In this document: piece after piece, positions 1-7,749 of the stretch | How the letters are laid out: the number at the start of each line of letters is the position of its first letter | Position numbering within the stretch: position 1 is the stretch's first letter | Origin: Chersky-806 sp038252255 | GTDB lineage: Bacteria; Actinomycetota; Acidimicrobiia; IMCC26256; JAENVU01 | Direction: 5' to 3' | NCBI GenBank assembly: GCA_038252255.1 | Contig: JBBSAM010000007.1 | Span: forward strand, 1-64,000 | Length of the DNA: 64,000 bases | Translations under genes and position numbers: made by a program | The notes under the pieces: model-generated | Database searches by the model: none | Seen by the model: the letters and a program-made list of their open reading frames with translations, nothing else | Told to the model about the DNA's origin: nothing

Positions 1-57
1 CGGATGATCCCTGCGGACCGCGCGCTCCGCCGAGGCCCGCAGCGAGAACCACCCCTC

Positions 58-2124
58 TCAAAACCCCACCGAACCATCAGGCGCGACTACGCGATAGCGC
101 CAGCCGGCCCGATCCCGGAACACGACCGCGCTGAGCACCGGCTCCGGAGTCGGCTCCGCTTTCGGTGCGGGCGTGGGAGTAGGCGTGGGAGTGGGTGTCG
201 CCGGCGGTGCCGGCTTCGAGTCGACCTTCGGGGCAGGCTTCGGTTCCGGCACGGGCGCCTCGACGTCGACCTTCGAGACCGTCGGATGTTCCCTGCGGAC
301 CGCGCGCTCCGCCGAGGCCCGCCGCCCGAACGACCGCTCGCCCACCGTGACCGATCCGTCGGGCGCGACGACGCGATAGCGCCAGCCGGCCGGATCCCGG
401 AACACGACCGCGCTGAGCTCCGGCTCCGGCTCGGGTGCCGGCTGAACTTTCGCGGCGGCCTCGCGCGGTGGCGCGGCCTCGACCTTCGCAGCAGGCTCCG
501 GCTCGACCTTCGCAGCGGGTTCGGGCTTCGGCTCCGGCTTCGCCTCGAGCTTCGGGGCAGGCTTCGGTTCCGGCACGGGCGCCTCGACGTCGACCTTCGA
601 GACCGTCGGATGATCCCTGCGGACCGCGCGCTCCGCCGAGGCCCGCCGCCCGAACGACCGCTCGCCCACCGTGACCGAACCATCAGGCGCGACGACGCGA
701 TAGCGCCAGCCGGCCGGATCCCGGAACACGACCGCGCTGAGCACCGGTTCCGGGGCCGGCGTGGGATCGGGCGTCGGGACGGGCTCCTGCTCGGGGACCG
801 ACGTCGCCCGCGGAACGGGAACGGGCTCGACCGTACGCGCGGCCGCCGGCCCGGTCTCTTCCTCGAACTCGATCTTCGCGGTCGGGTCGTGGGCCTGGAC
901 CGCTCGCCTCACCTGGCTGCGGCGCCGGTACGAGCCTCTCCCCCGGGTGATCCCCCCGTCCGCCGCGACGAGGCGGTAGCGCCACCCGGTGGTGTCCCGG
1001 AACACATGAGCCGTTGGCGGCACGACCGGTTCGGGCTGCGGTTCGGGCTCGGGTTCGACAAGCGCGACCGGCTCGGGCTCCGGTTCGGGCTCGGGCTCGG
1101 GCTCGGGCTCCGGCTCGGGCTCGGGCTCGGGCTCCGGCTCGGGCTCGGGCTCGGGCTCGGGCTCCGGCTCGGGCTCGGGCTCGGGCTCCGGCTCGGGTTC
1201 GACGAGCGCGACCGGCTCGGGCTCCGGCTCCGGCGCGGGCTCGACGGGCTCGACGGGCGCGACCGGCTCGGGTTGGACGTCTACCGGCGGTGTCCATTCG
1301 GGATCGAGCGCGGCGGTCAGCAGCTTGGCCAACGCGGCCGCGGACTTCGGGCGCGCCGCCGCGTTCTTCGCCATCGCGGTCTCGACGACGAAGCAGACCC
1401 CGTCGGGGACTCCTCGCCGACGCAGGTCGGGAACGGGCGAGTTGGCGATGCGCGAGATGACCGCGTTGATCGGTTCATCGTTGCCGTCGACGAACGCCGG
1501 CGCGCCGGCGAGCATCTCGAACAGGATCGAGCCGAGCGCGTAGATGTCTCCCGACTCCGTCGGTCGCCGCCCGTCGACCACCTCGGGCGCCGTGTGCGAC
1601 AACGTGACGGTCGCGGTGCGCGCTTCGATGACGTCGAGCACCCGCGCGAGCCCGAGGTCCGAGAGGCACGGTTCGCCGCCGGACGAGATGAGGACGTTCT
1701 CCGGCCGAATGTCGCGATGCAGGATGCCCGCGGCATGGGCGATCGCCATCGCGTCCGTCAGCTTCAGCGCGATGCCGACGGCCTCCGCCCAGGGGACCCG
1801 ACCGTCACGCTGGATGCGATCGGCCAAGGACCCGTTCGGGACGTACTCCATGATCAAGCACGGCTGCTCGAGCCGGGTGAACCCGGCGGTGTACAGCGTC
1901 ACGATGTTCGGGTGCTGCGACACCGCCTTGATGAGACCGCACTCGCGCCGGTACCGATCCCGCAGCGCTGCCTCGGGCCGGACCGGAAGGATGCGGACGG
2001 CGACGGTGCGGCCCGGGTCCGGCTGGTGAGCCCGGAAGACGCTGCCGAACCCGCCGTGACCGACCTCTACCCCATCGTCGATCCCGTCGATGCCGAGATC
2101 GATCCCGTCTTGCATCGACACCAT
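58..2124 (-). CDS. Ser/Thr protein kinase-like protein with Pro-Glu linker and C-terminal repeats
   Basis: 688 aa. Residues about 18-270 form a Hanks-type kinase domain: glycine loop at 22-29 (GHGGFGSV), alpha-C Glu61, HRD at 136-138, Asn143, a DLG at 156-158 in place of DFG, and APE at 179-181. The usual ATP-anchoring Lys is Arg44 and the HRDxK Lys is Arg140, so activity is uncertain. After it come a long Pro-Glu linker and copies of a roughly 45-residue module (FRDPAGWRYRVVAPDG...) that resembles YegP/DUF1508-type units, by eye only. No membrane segment is visible. The start is ATG with AGAGG about 11 nt upstream; an in-frame ATG lies three codons later. The frame ends at a TGA inside the last module, while module homology continues in the same frame to the window edge, so the gene may be disrupted. 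Upstream on the same strand lies the dienelactone hydrolase. Confidence 0.8.
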   Translation of the reverse strand: MVSMQDGIDLGIDGIDDGVEVGHGGFGSVFRAHQPDPGRTVAVRILPVRPEAALRDRYRRECGLIKAVSQHPNIVTLYTAGFTRLEQPCLIMEYVPNGSLADRIQRDGRVPWAEAVGIALKLTDAMAIAHAAGILHRDIRPENVLISSGGEPCLSDLGLARVLDVIEARTATVTLSHTAPEVVDGRRPTESGDIYALGSILFEMLAGAPAFVDGNDEPINAVISRIANSPVPDLRRRGVPDGVCFVVETAMAKNAAARPKSAAALAKLLTAALDPEWTPPVDVQPEPVAPVEPVEPAPEPEPEPVALVEPEPEPEPEPEPEPEPEPEPEPEPEPEPEPEPEPEPEPEPEPEPVALVEPEPEPQPEPVVPPTAHVFRDTTGWRYRLVAADGGITRGRGSYRRRSQVRRAVQAHDPTAKIEFEEETGPAAARTVEPVPVPRATSVPEQEPVPTPDPTPAPEPVLSAVVFRDPAGWRYRVVAPDGSVTVGERSFGRRASAERAVRRDHPTVSKVDVEAPVPEPKPAPKLEAKPEPKPEPAAKVEPEPAAKVEAAPPREAAAKVQPAPEPEPELSAVVFRDPAGWRYRVVAPDGSVTVGERSFGRRASAERAVRREHPTVSKVDVEAPVPEPKPAPKVDSKPAPPATPTPTPTPTPAPKAEPTPEPVLSAVVFRDRAGWRYRVVAPDGSVGF
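228..748 (-). repeat. Long direct repeat inside the kinase gene
   Basis: Positions about 228-424 and 551-748 are nearly identical. Each encodes a Pro/Glu/Lys-rich linker and one C-terminal module of the kinase-like protein. A third, partly diverged copy of the module lies at 1-143. A more distant first module is encoded at about 880-1010. Such near-identity suggests recent duplication or gene conversion, and makes the region prone to assembly error. Confidence 0.85.
1071..1200 (-). repeat. Hexanucleotide tract coding for (Glu-Pro)n
   Basis: The tract is made of GGCTCG/GGCTCC hexamers on the plus strand, which read as alternating Glu and Pro codons on the minus strand. It gives a stiff, extended and highly acidic linker between the kinase domain and the modules. 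Because the unit is a multiple of three, gain or loss of units keeps the frame. Confidence 0.9.
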
Positions 2125-2249
2125 CGGTTACGTGCCTCTTCGGGTCGCGGCCAGCCACGGAAAACGCCGGTAACAGTGAGGAACGCGGCGCGATCAGACA
2201 ACAATCGTAGACGCCACAGGGTGCCGGTTCGGACCGCCCCCGGGGGCGC

Positions 2250-2942
2250 TCAGCCGAGCTTGGCATGCAGGAACGCGACCGACCGCTCCCATGCGCGCTG
2301 TGTCGCGTCCGGCTCGTGGGTACCGAGTGGATTCTCCTCGTTGCCGAACGCGTGCCCGGCCCCGGGATAGACCTCGAAGGTCACGTCCCTGCCCATCCCC
2401 GAAAGCTCCGACTCCAGCGCGCGGACGGCGTCGATCGGGAAGAAGTCGTCGTTCTCGGCGAAGTGGCCCAGGACCGGCGCGCTGAGCCCCGACCAGTCCG
2501 GTGCGTTGTCGCCCAGCGGAGCACCGTAGTAGGGCACCGCCGCACCGATGCGGTCACCCTCCTGCGCGGCAATGACCAACGTCAACATGCCGCCCATGCA
2601 GAAGCCGACGACCCCGACGGTGTCACCCGAGACCTCGGGCCGCGCGAGCAGTGCGTCGATCGCACCGTGCATGTCCCTTGCGGCGCGGTCCATGGGAAGT
2701 GCCGTCATCAACGCGGCCGCCTTGTCCATCTCGGTGTGCTCGGCGATCTCACCGTGGTACAGGTCCGGTGCGAGCGCGACGAACCCGTCGGCGGCCAAGC
2801 GGTCGCACACGCCCTTGATCTGGGGAACGAGGCCCCACCACTCCTGGATCACCAGCACACCCGGTGCCGGGGTCTGCGCCGGCGCCGCCAGATACCCGGA
2901 GGCCGTTCCACCATTGCTAGCGAACTCGATCGTCTCACCCAT
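2250..2942 (-). CDS. Dienelactone hydrolase family protein
   Basis: 230 aa alpha/beta hydrolase of the dienelactone hydrolase family, cytoplasmic. The nucleophile elbow is G-F-C115-M-G-G, the acid lies in the ENDDFFP segment (Asp165/166) and the histidine is His197 in GAGHAF. Glu34 of QEWWG matches the residue that holds the Cys nucleophile in this family. I chose ATG (MGETIEF) because longer readings run into the tRNA gene. It lies 26 nt downstream of tRNA-Gly on the same strand and may be cotranscribed with it. The kinase-like gene follows after 125 nt. The family hydrolyses dienelactones or other small esters; the substrate here is unknown. Confidence 0.88.
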   Translation of the reverse strand: MGETIEFASNGGTASGYLAAPAQTPAPGVLVIQEWWGLVPQIKGVCDRLAADGFVALAPDLYHGEIAEHTEMDKAAALMTALPMDRAARDMHGAIDALLARPEVSGDTVGVVGFCMGGMLTLVIAAQEGDRIGAAVPYYGAPLGDNAPDWSGLSAPVLGHFAENDDFFPIDAVRALESELSGMGRDVTFEVYPGAGHAFGNEENPLGTHEPDATQRAWERSVAFLHAKLG

Positions 2943-2968
2943 GGACGAGCACGCTAACAAAGCCCCGC

Positions 2969-3044
2969 TGGAGCGGACGACCGGACTCGAACCGGCGACA
3001 TCAACCTTGGCAAGGTTGCGCTCTACCAACTGAGCTACGTCCGC
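2969..3044 (-). tRNA. tRNA-Gly (anticodon GCC)
   Basis: A complete cloverleaf reads on the minus strand. The acceptor is GCGGACG paired with CGTCCGC, the D-arm contains AGCTCAGTTGGTAGAGC, the anticodon loop is CTTGCCAAG (anticodon GCC), and the T-arm contains GGTTCGAGTCC. The discriminator is T and CCA is encoded. A possible -10 box, TAATCT, lies at 3055-3060. Confidence 0.96.
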
Positions 3045-3072
3045 GTGGGCGCCGAGATTAGCGCGCCCGGTC

Positions 3073-3078
3073 TAGCCT
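3073..3078 (+). promoter_or_regulatory. -10 box, leaderless type, for the 3086 gene
   Basis: TAGCCT ends 7 nt before the ATG at 3086, so the transcript would begin at or next to the start codon. No Shine-Dalgarno sequence is visible. Confidence 0.5.
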
Positions 3079-3085
3079 GCCGCTC

Positions 3086-3985
3086 ATGCGCATTGGGATC
3101 TTCGGTGGCGAGCCGACCAGCATCGACGCGGCGGTGGATGCGGCACGCACCGCCGCCGACCAGGGCTTCAGCGGGTACTGGATCCCGCAGATCTTCGGGG
3201 CCGATGCGCTCACCGTGCTGGCGATCATCGGGCGCGAGGTACCGGGCATCGAGCTCGGCACCGCCGTCGTTCCGACGTACCCGCGCCACCCGATGATGCT
3301 CGCCGCCCAAGCGCTGACCACCCAGGCCGCGTCGGGCGGACGGCTCGCGCTGGGGATCGGGCTCAGCCACAAGGTCGTGATCGAGAACATGTTCGGCTAC
3401 TCGTTCGACAAGCCGGTGCGGCACATGCGGGAGTACCTCACGATTCTGATGTCGCTGATCCACACCGGGGCCGCGTCCGTCACCGGCGAGACCGTGAGTG
3501 CGAACGGCTCGATCAACGTTCCCGGCGCGACTCCGTGCCCGGTGCTCGTCGCCGCGCTCGGCCCGAAGATGCTCGAGCTGGCCGGCACCCTCGCCGACGG
3601 CACCCTGACGTGGATGACCGGTGCGGTCACGCTCACCGAGCTCACCGTCCCCACCATCACCAAGGCCGCGTCGGCCGCGGGCCGCCCCGCGCCGCGAGTC
3701 GGGGCGAGTCTCCCTGTCTGCGTCACGGGCGACCCCAACGCAGCCCGCTCCCGCGCGGCCACCGTCTTCCAGGTCTACGGAGTGCTTCCGTCGTACCGCG
3801 CGATGCTCGACCGCGAGGGCGCGGCCGGGCCCGAGGACGCGGCGTTGATCGGCAACGAAGCCGACGTCCGGGCCGCGATCGGGCGGGTCGCCGATGCCGG
3901 TGTCACGGACTTCGTGGCGGCCGAGTTCGCCGGCGACGCGGACGAGCGGACCCGCACCCGGGAGCTCCTCCAGTCGATGCTGTGA
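3086..3985 (+). CDS. LLM-class F420-dependent oxidoreductase (TIGR03564-like)
   Basis: 299 aa, TIM-barrel luciferase-like monooxygenase family. The N-terminal MRIGIFGGE, the central GTAVVPTYPRHP stretch and the GGRLALGIGLSH motif match my recollection of the MSMEG_4879-type F420 family. Members use coenzyme F420 or FMN; the substrate is unknown. The gene is probably transcribed without a leader from TAGCCT at 3073. Its stop overlaps the GTG start of the next gene (GTGA), so the two are translationally coupled. The bases between it and tRNA-Gly carry divergent promoters. Confidence 0.85.
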   Translation: MRIGIFGGEPTSIDAAVDAARTAADQGFSGYWIPQIFGADALTVLAIIGREVPGIELGTAVVPTYPRHPMMLAAQALTTQAASGGRLALGIGLSHKVVIENMFGYSFDKPVRHMREYLTILMSLIHTGAASVTGETVSANGSINVPGATPCPVLVAALGPKMLELAGTLADGTLTWMTGAVTLTELTVPTITKAASAAGRPAPRVGASLPVCVTGDPNAARSRAATVFQVYGVLPSYRAMLDREGAAGPEDAALIGNEADVRAAIGRVADAGVTDFVAAEFAGDADERTRTRELLQSML

Positions 3986-4656
3986 GCGAACCCCGCTCGC
4001 CTCTCGAGCTGCTCGAAGCGCTCGCCACCGAAGACGTCGAGATCGCACCCGACGTCCACCACCTCGAGATCTACACCCTCAAGGGCCTCCTGACCTTGCT
4101 CTGGCACGGCGATCCACAGGCGGAGCACGTCGTCGTGATGGGCGGCGGCGGGATGGGCGGCCTGCTCGGTCCGGCCGGCGGCCTCTATCACGACCTCGGC
4201 CAGCGGCTCGCGGCGCAGGGCATCGGGACGATCCGCGTCGGGTACCGGAAGCCGAACGACCTCACCCGCTGCGTGCTCGACGTCGCCGCCGCGGCCGACC
4301 TCGCGTCGCGCACCGGAGCCAAGCGCTTCGTGACCGTCGGACACTCGTTCGGCGGCGCGGTGGCGCTGCAGGTGGGGATCATCCTCGGGGACCACTGTGC
4401 CGGTGTGGTGACGCTCTCCACCCAGTCCGCGGGTTGCGAGGACGGCGCAGCCCTCGGTTCGACTCCCCTGCTCCTGTTGCACGGTGATCGCGACGAGATC
4501 CTGCCGCCCGACACCAGTGCAGTGGTGCAGATGATCGTCGGCCACGGTGATCTGGAGATCCTCCCCGGCGCCGGGCACTTGCTGACCGAGGCGCACGACG
4601 AGCTCCGCGAGCGCCTCGGGGCCTGGATCCCGGCGCGCTTCTCCGAGACCTCCTGA
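3982..4656 (+). CDS. Alpha/beta hydrolase
   Basis: 224 aa, cytoplasmic. The nucleophile elbow is GHSFGG (Ser122). The acid probably lies in HGDRDEILP (about residues 167-175) and the catalytic His is His199 in GAGHL. A Gly-rich oxyanion-hole segment, MGGGGMGG, lies at 53-60. The GTG start overlaps the TGA of the preceding LLM oxidoreductase, indicating a two-gene operon. The substrate cannot be deduced. The gene is convergent with the next LLM gene. Confidence 0.8.
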   Translation: MSEPRSPLELLEALATEDVEIAPDVHHLEIYTLKGLLTLLWHGDPQAEHVVVMGGGGMGGLLGPAGGLYHDLGQRLAAQGIGTIRVGYRKPNDLTRCVLDVAAAADLASRTGAKRFVTVGHSFGGAVALQVGIILGDHCAGVVTLSTQSAGCEDGAALGSTPLLLLHGDRDEILPPDTSAVVQMIVGHGDLEILPGAGHLLTEAHDELRERLGAWIPARFSETS

Positions 4657-4665
4657 CCAGGTCAC

Positions 4666-4693
4666 GAGCCCGCGCCGGAGCGAGTGCGGGCCC
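4666..4693. terminator. Hairpin between convergent genes
   Basis: GAGCCCGCGC and GTGCGGGCCC can pair over 9 of 10 positions around an 8-nt loop. The hairpin lies between two convergent stop codons, where a bidirectional terminator would be expected. There is no U-tract. Confidence 0.4.
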
Positions 4694-4710
4694 TGGGTCG
4701 CAGATCGTCA

Positions 4711-5646
4711 CTACGTTCCGGCGAGTCGCTCCACGACCGGCGCGAACGATTCGAACAGGTCGTCACCGATCACGACGTAGCTCACGCCCCACCGCTCACG
4801 ACGCGCGACGAGCTGGTCGCAGATCTCGTCGATCGTGCCGACGCACGTAGTGCCCGCTTCGAGTATCGCCTCGGCTCCGAGCCCGAACCCGGGTGCGACG
4901 GCTTCGGCCAGGGACCGGCGGTCGTCGGTGATCGCGGCGAAGAAGTACCGGATCTGGAGCTCGATGTCGTCGAATCGCGCGCCCGCGCCTTCGCGGACCC
5001 AGATCACCTTCTGGTCGATCATCTCCGCGACCGAGTTCGTGGCGGCGTCATTGGTGACGGCGCCGGCGCGGAGGTTGGGGTTGATGCCCACGATGTCGGC
5101 CTCGCGCCCGGCCAGCCGCAACACCCGGGGTCCGCCACCACCGACGAGGATCGGCGGGTGCGGCTGCTGGGTCGGTGCCGGGCTGCCGTTGTAGTCGGTG
5201 ATCGTGTAGTGGGTCCCGCTGAAGCTGAAGGATTCCGGTCCCCACGAACCCTTGATGACCGTGAGCGCCTCCTCCAGCCGGTCGACGCGCACCCCCGCGG
5301 CGTCGTAGGGGATCCCGAGCGCGTCGTAGTCGACCAGCTGCCAGCCGGCACCGATCCCGAGCTCGACGCGGCCGTCCGACAGCCGGTCCAACGTCGCGAT
5401 CTCCTTGGCCAGGATCGCGGGGTGCTTGTAGTCGTTGTCGAACACGAGCGCGCCGACCCGCAACGTCGTGGTTGCCTCGGCCGCAACGGCCATCGCGACC
5501 ATCGGCGCCATCTGCGTGTCGACGAAGTGGTCGGGTACGTAGAACGTCGAGTAACCGAGCGCCTCGATCTTGCGGGCCAGCTGCTCGAGACCGGTCCGGT
5601 CGCGATCCCCGCCACACTGCACTCCGAACCGAAACGGCTTCGCCAT
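4711..5646 (-). CDS. LLM-class F420-dependent oxidoreductase (TIGR03621-like)
   Basis: 311 aa. FRFGVQ at the N-terminus, YVPDHFVD, the TTLRVGALVFDNDYKHP segment and GRVELGIGAGW are typical of the MSMEG_2516-type luciferase-like family. The ATG has GGAGA about 6 nt upstream, which fixes the start. It lies just downstream of a close paralogue on the same strand; both keep the GRxELGxGAGW and QxPHPPIxVGGGGP segments. It probably transfers hydride from reduced F420. The substrate is unknown. Confidence 0.85.
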   Translation of the reverse strand: MAKPFRFGVQCGGDRDRTGLEQLARKIEALGYSTFYVPDHFVDTQMAPMVAMAVAAEATTTLRVGALVFDNDYKHPAILAKEIATLDRLSDGRVELGIGAGWQLVDYDALGIPYDAAGVRVDRLEEALTVIKGSWGPESFSFSGTHYTITDYNGSPAPTQQPHPPILVGGGGPRVLRLAGREADIVGINPNLRAGAVTNDAATNSVAEMIDQKVIWVREGAGARFDDIELQIRYFFAAITDDRRSLAEAVAPGFGLGAEAILEAGTTCVGTIDEICDQLVARRERWGVSYVVIGDDLFESFAPVVERLAGT

Positions 5647-5687
5647 TACGTCTCCAGTCTTCGGGTTGGCCCTCGCAGGCCCTCGGT

Positions 5688-6632
5688 CTACCTGCCGGCG
5701 AGCCGGTCGACCACCGGGACCATGGCGTCGACGAACTCTTCCGGCACTACGACATAGCTCATCTGCCACCGCTCGCGGCGCGCTTCGAGCTCTTCGATGA
5801 TCTGCTCGGTGCTCCCCACGAGCACCGCGGGCGTCTCGAGGGCCACCTCGGCGGGAACCCCGAACGCGGACGCGATGCCCTGGGCGATCGGATCCCGGTC
5901 GTCGGTGACGAGCACGATCCCCGTCAGCGTCTGGATCTCGAGGTCCGCGAACCCGACCCCGGCGGCGCGTCGGAGCACGTCCAGCTTCTCGTCGGTCGCG
6001 GCGGCGGTCAGCGACGCGATCGAATCCGGATGCGTCCCGACGCCGGCTTGCAGGTTGGCGTTGATCCCGACGATCTGAGCGTGCTTCGCGGCGAGCGCGA
6101 GCACCTTGGGCCCGCCGCCGCCCACGACGATCGGTGGGTGCGGGCGTTGGAGCGGCTTCGGCTCCCCGTCGAGCGCGTCGATCCGGTAGTGATCACCATG
6201 GAAGGTGAAGGGACCGTCGGCCATGAGCCCCTTCAGCACGGTGAGCGACTCGTCGAGCCGCGCGATCCGCACCCCGGCGGATTCCAGCCGGAAGCCACCG
6301 CGGTCGTAGTCCTCGGTCATCCATCCGGCGCCCACGCCGAGCTCGAGCCGCCCGTCCGACAGCAGGTCGACGGTGGCCGCTTCGTTCGCGAGCACGACGG
6401 GATGCCGGTAGTCGTTGCCGAGCACGAGCGTCCCGACCCGGAGCGTGGTGGTGGCGGTGGCCGCAGCCATGATCCCGGGGATCGGCGCGAGCGGGTGATC
6501 GACGAAGTGGTCGGACACGTAGAAGGTGGAGAAGCCCGCGCCCTCGACCTGGCGGGCAAGGTCACGGAACTCCGCCGCGGGGCGAGCGCGCTTCGCGATG
6601 ACGCCGAAACGAAACTTCCGGTCGTGAGCCAC
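5688..6632 (-). CDS. LLM-class F420-dependent oxidoreductase, paralogue of the preceding gene
   Basis: 314 aa from a GTG 11 nt downstream of the dut stop codon. KFRFGVIAK, FYVSDHFVD, GTLVLGNDYRHP and ELGVGAGW align position by position with the 4711-5646 product, so the two are tandem duplicates that have diverged. Upstream codons belong to the dut reading, so longer starts were rejected. It forms a tandem dut-LLM-LLM group and probably shares the leaderless dut promoter. The substrate is unknown. Confidence 0.85.
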   Translation of the reverse strand: MAHDRKFRFGVIAKRARPAAEFRDLARQVEGAGFSTFYVSDHFVDHPLAPIPGIMAAATATTTLRVGTLVLGNDYRHPVVLANEAATVDLLSDGRLELGVGAGWMTEDYDRGGFRLESAGVRIARLDESLTVLKGLMADGPFTFHGDHYRIDALDGEPKPLQRPHPPIVVGGGGPKVLALAAKHAQIVGINANLQAGVGTHPDSIASLTAAATDEKLDVLRRAAGVGFADLEIQTLTGIVLVTDDRDPIAQGIASAFGVPAEVALETPAVLVGSTEQIIEELEARRERWQMSYVVVPEEFVDAMVPVVDRLAGR

Positions 6633-6643
6633 GCGCGCGGGAC

Positions 6644-7078
6644 CTACCGGCCGGTGCTGCCGAAGCCGAACGTGTCGCGGGTGGTCTCGTCGAGCTGGTC
6701 GACCTCTACCCACTCGACGTATTCCACCCGCTGGATCACGAGCTGCGCGATCCGGTCGCCGCGTCGCACGTCGTAGTCCTCATTCGGGTCGGTGTTGATC
6801 AACAGCACCTTCAGCTCACCCCGGTACTGGGGATCGATGAGGCCCGGCGTGTTCAGCAGGGAGATCCCGTGCTTCATCGCGAGGCCGGACCTCGGCAACA
6901 CCAGGCCGGCGTAACCGGACGGGATCGCGACGGCGAGACCCGTCGGAACGAGGGCACGGCCGCCCCGCGCCGGAATCCGGGTGTCCTCACGCGCGCAGAG
7001 GTCGTAGCCCGCGTCGTCGTCGTGTGCCTGCACGGGTAGCGCCACGGCCGGGTCGAGCCGGGTGATGGGAACGTGCAC
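6644..7078 (-). CDS. dut: dUTP diphosphatase
   Basis: 144 aa trimeric dUTPase, which hydrolyses dUTP to dUMP and keeps uracil out of DNA. All five motifs are visible: DAGYDL (22-27), PRSGLA (62-67), NTPGLIDPQYRGE (76-88, with the catalytic Asp82), RGDRIAQLVI (106-115) and the C-terminal Gly-rich FGFGSTG (137-143). The GTG start lies 6 nt after TAGTCT, a leaderless arrangement. It is first in a group with two LLM oxidoreductases. Confidence 0.96.
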   Translation of the reverse strand: MHVPITRLDPAVALPVQAHDDDAGYDLCAREDTRIPARGGRALVPTGLAVAIPSGYAGLVLPRSGLAMKHGISLLNTPGLIDPQYRGELKVLLINTDPNEDYDVRRGDRIAQLVIQRVEYVEWVEVDQLDETTRDTFGFGSTGR

Positions 7079-7084
7079 CGCCGG

Positions 7085-7090
7085 AGACTA
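7085..7090 (-). promoter_or_regulatory. -10 box, leaderless type, for dut
   Basis: TAGTCT on the minus strand, followed by CCGGCG and then the GTG start of dut. The 49-nt palindrome lies directly upstream. Confidence 0.5.
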
Positions 7091-7102
7091 CGCGCCCCCC
7101 AA

Positions 7103-7151
7103 GTTTTGGCGTCGTTTAGGCCCCGTAGAGGTGCCGAGACGACGCCAAAAC
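7103..7151. repeat. 49-nt palindromic element, copy 1
   Basis: Perfect 13-bp arms, GTTTTGGCGTCGT and ACGACGCCAAAAC, enclose an imperfect inner stem. On the minus strand the element starts 16 nt after the DUF3501 stop codon, behind a C-rich spacer. It shares length and terminal 11-bp arms with the copies at 17934 and 46105. It is not explained by any gene or by a standard terminator. Confidence 0.85.
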
Positions 7152-7167
7152 GGGGTGGGGGGTGGCG

Positions 7168-7749
7168 CTAGACGGCGAAGTCGCCGATGAGCTCGGCGCG
7201 CTGGTCCTCGTTCAGCTCGAGGCGGGCCTCGTAGTTCGGGTGGTTGACCACCAGCGAAACGGGACCGTCCGCGAACGCCTTCCGCTGCGCCTCGGAGAAC
7301 GCGAACTTCAGGTAGTGCACCGTCGTGGTGATCTCTTCCTCGCGGGTGAGCCGCTCGAGGTCGATCTCGCGACCGGGGATGGACGCGCCCGCAACCTCGA
7401 TCGAGATGTGATTCTGGATCCGGGTGAGCTTGGGCAACCACTCCCGGAGAAGGTCCACGTCGGTGATCTCGATGAACAACGTACCGACGAGCTCGCCGTC
7501 GTTGGGCACGAGCTCGTTGTAGGTCTCGATCTCGTGAGCGATCTGCTCGTCACGCAGCATCCGCTCGGCCCGGGCCATCTCCTGGATCTGGAAGCGCATC
7601 GTCGTCGCGTTCTCGAACACGATCGTCATCAGGTCCCCGAGCGCGATCCGACGCTTCTTCTTCATCGAGATGACCTCGGCAAGGAACGCGTCCCGCTCGC
7701 GCTCGTACTCACGCAGATCCTTGATGTCGGCGTTGGTGAGCTTTCTCAT
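7168..7749 (-). CDS. DUF3501 family protein
   Basis: 193 aa soluble protein starting MRKLTNADIKDLREYERERD. It is rich in charged residues and contains an EMARAERMLRDEQIAHEIE helix. The sequence and context match DUF3501, a family of unknown function found with heterodisulfide-reductase-like Fe-S proteins and rubrerythrin. The ATG overlaps the TGA of the Fe-S gene (ATGA), so it is the last gene of the Fur/rubrerythrin/Fe-S operon. A role in peroxide or iron homeostasis is inferred only from context. Confidence 0.85.
   Translation of the reverse strand: MRKLTNADIKDLREYERERDAFLAEVISMKKKRRIALGDLMTIVFENATTMRFQIQEMARAERMLRDEQIAHEIETYNELVPNDGELVGTLFIEITDVDLLREWLPKLTRIQNHISIEVAGASIPGREIDLERLTREEEITTTVHYLKFAFSEAQRKAFADGPVSLVVNHPNYEARLELNEDQRAELIGDFAV

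Noticed and set aside
58..60. TGA in the kinase repeat as a selenocysteine codon
   Set aside because: No SECIS-like hairpin directly downstream, no selenoprotein family match, and nearby bases are also diverged; truncation or assembly error is more likely.
1071..1200. Repeat tract as a CRISPR-like array
   Set aside because: It is a simple hexamer repeat with no unique spacers and is in frame within a gene.
4..2370. 788-codon plus-strand frame rich in Arg, Gly and Leu
   Set aside because: It is the antisense of the kinase-like gene; its composition only mirrors the Pro-Glu and Ala-rich codons of the real gene.
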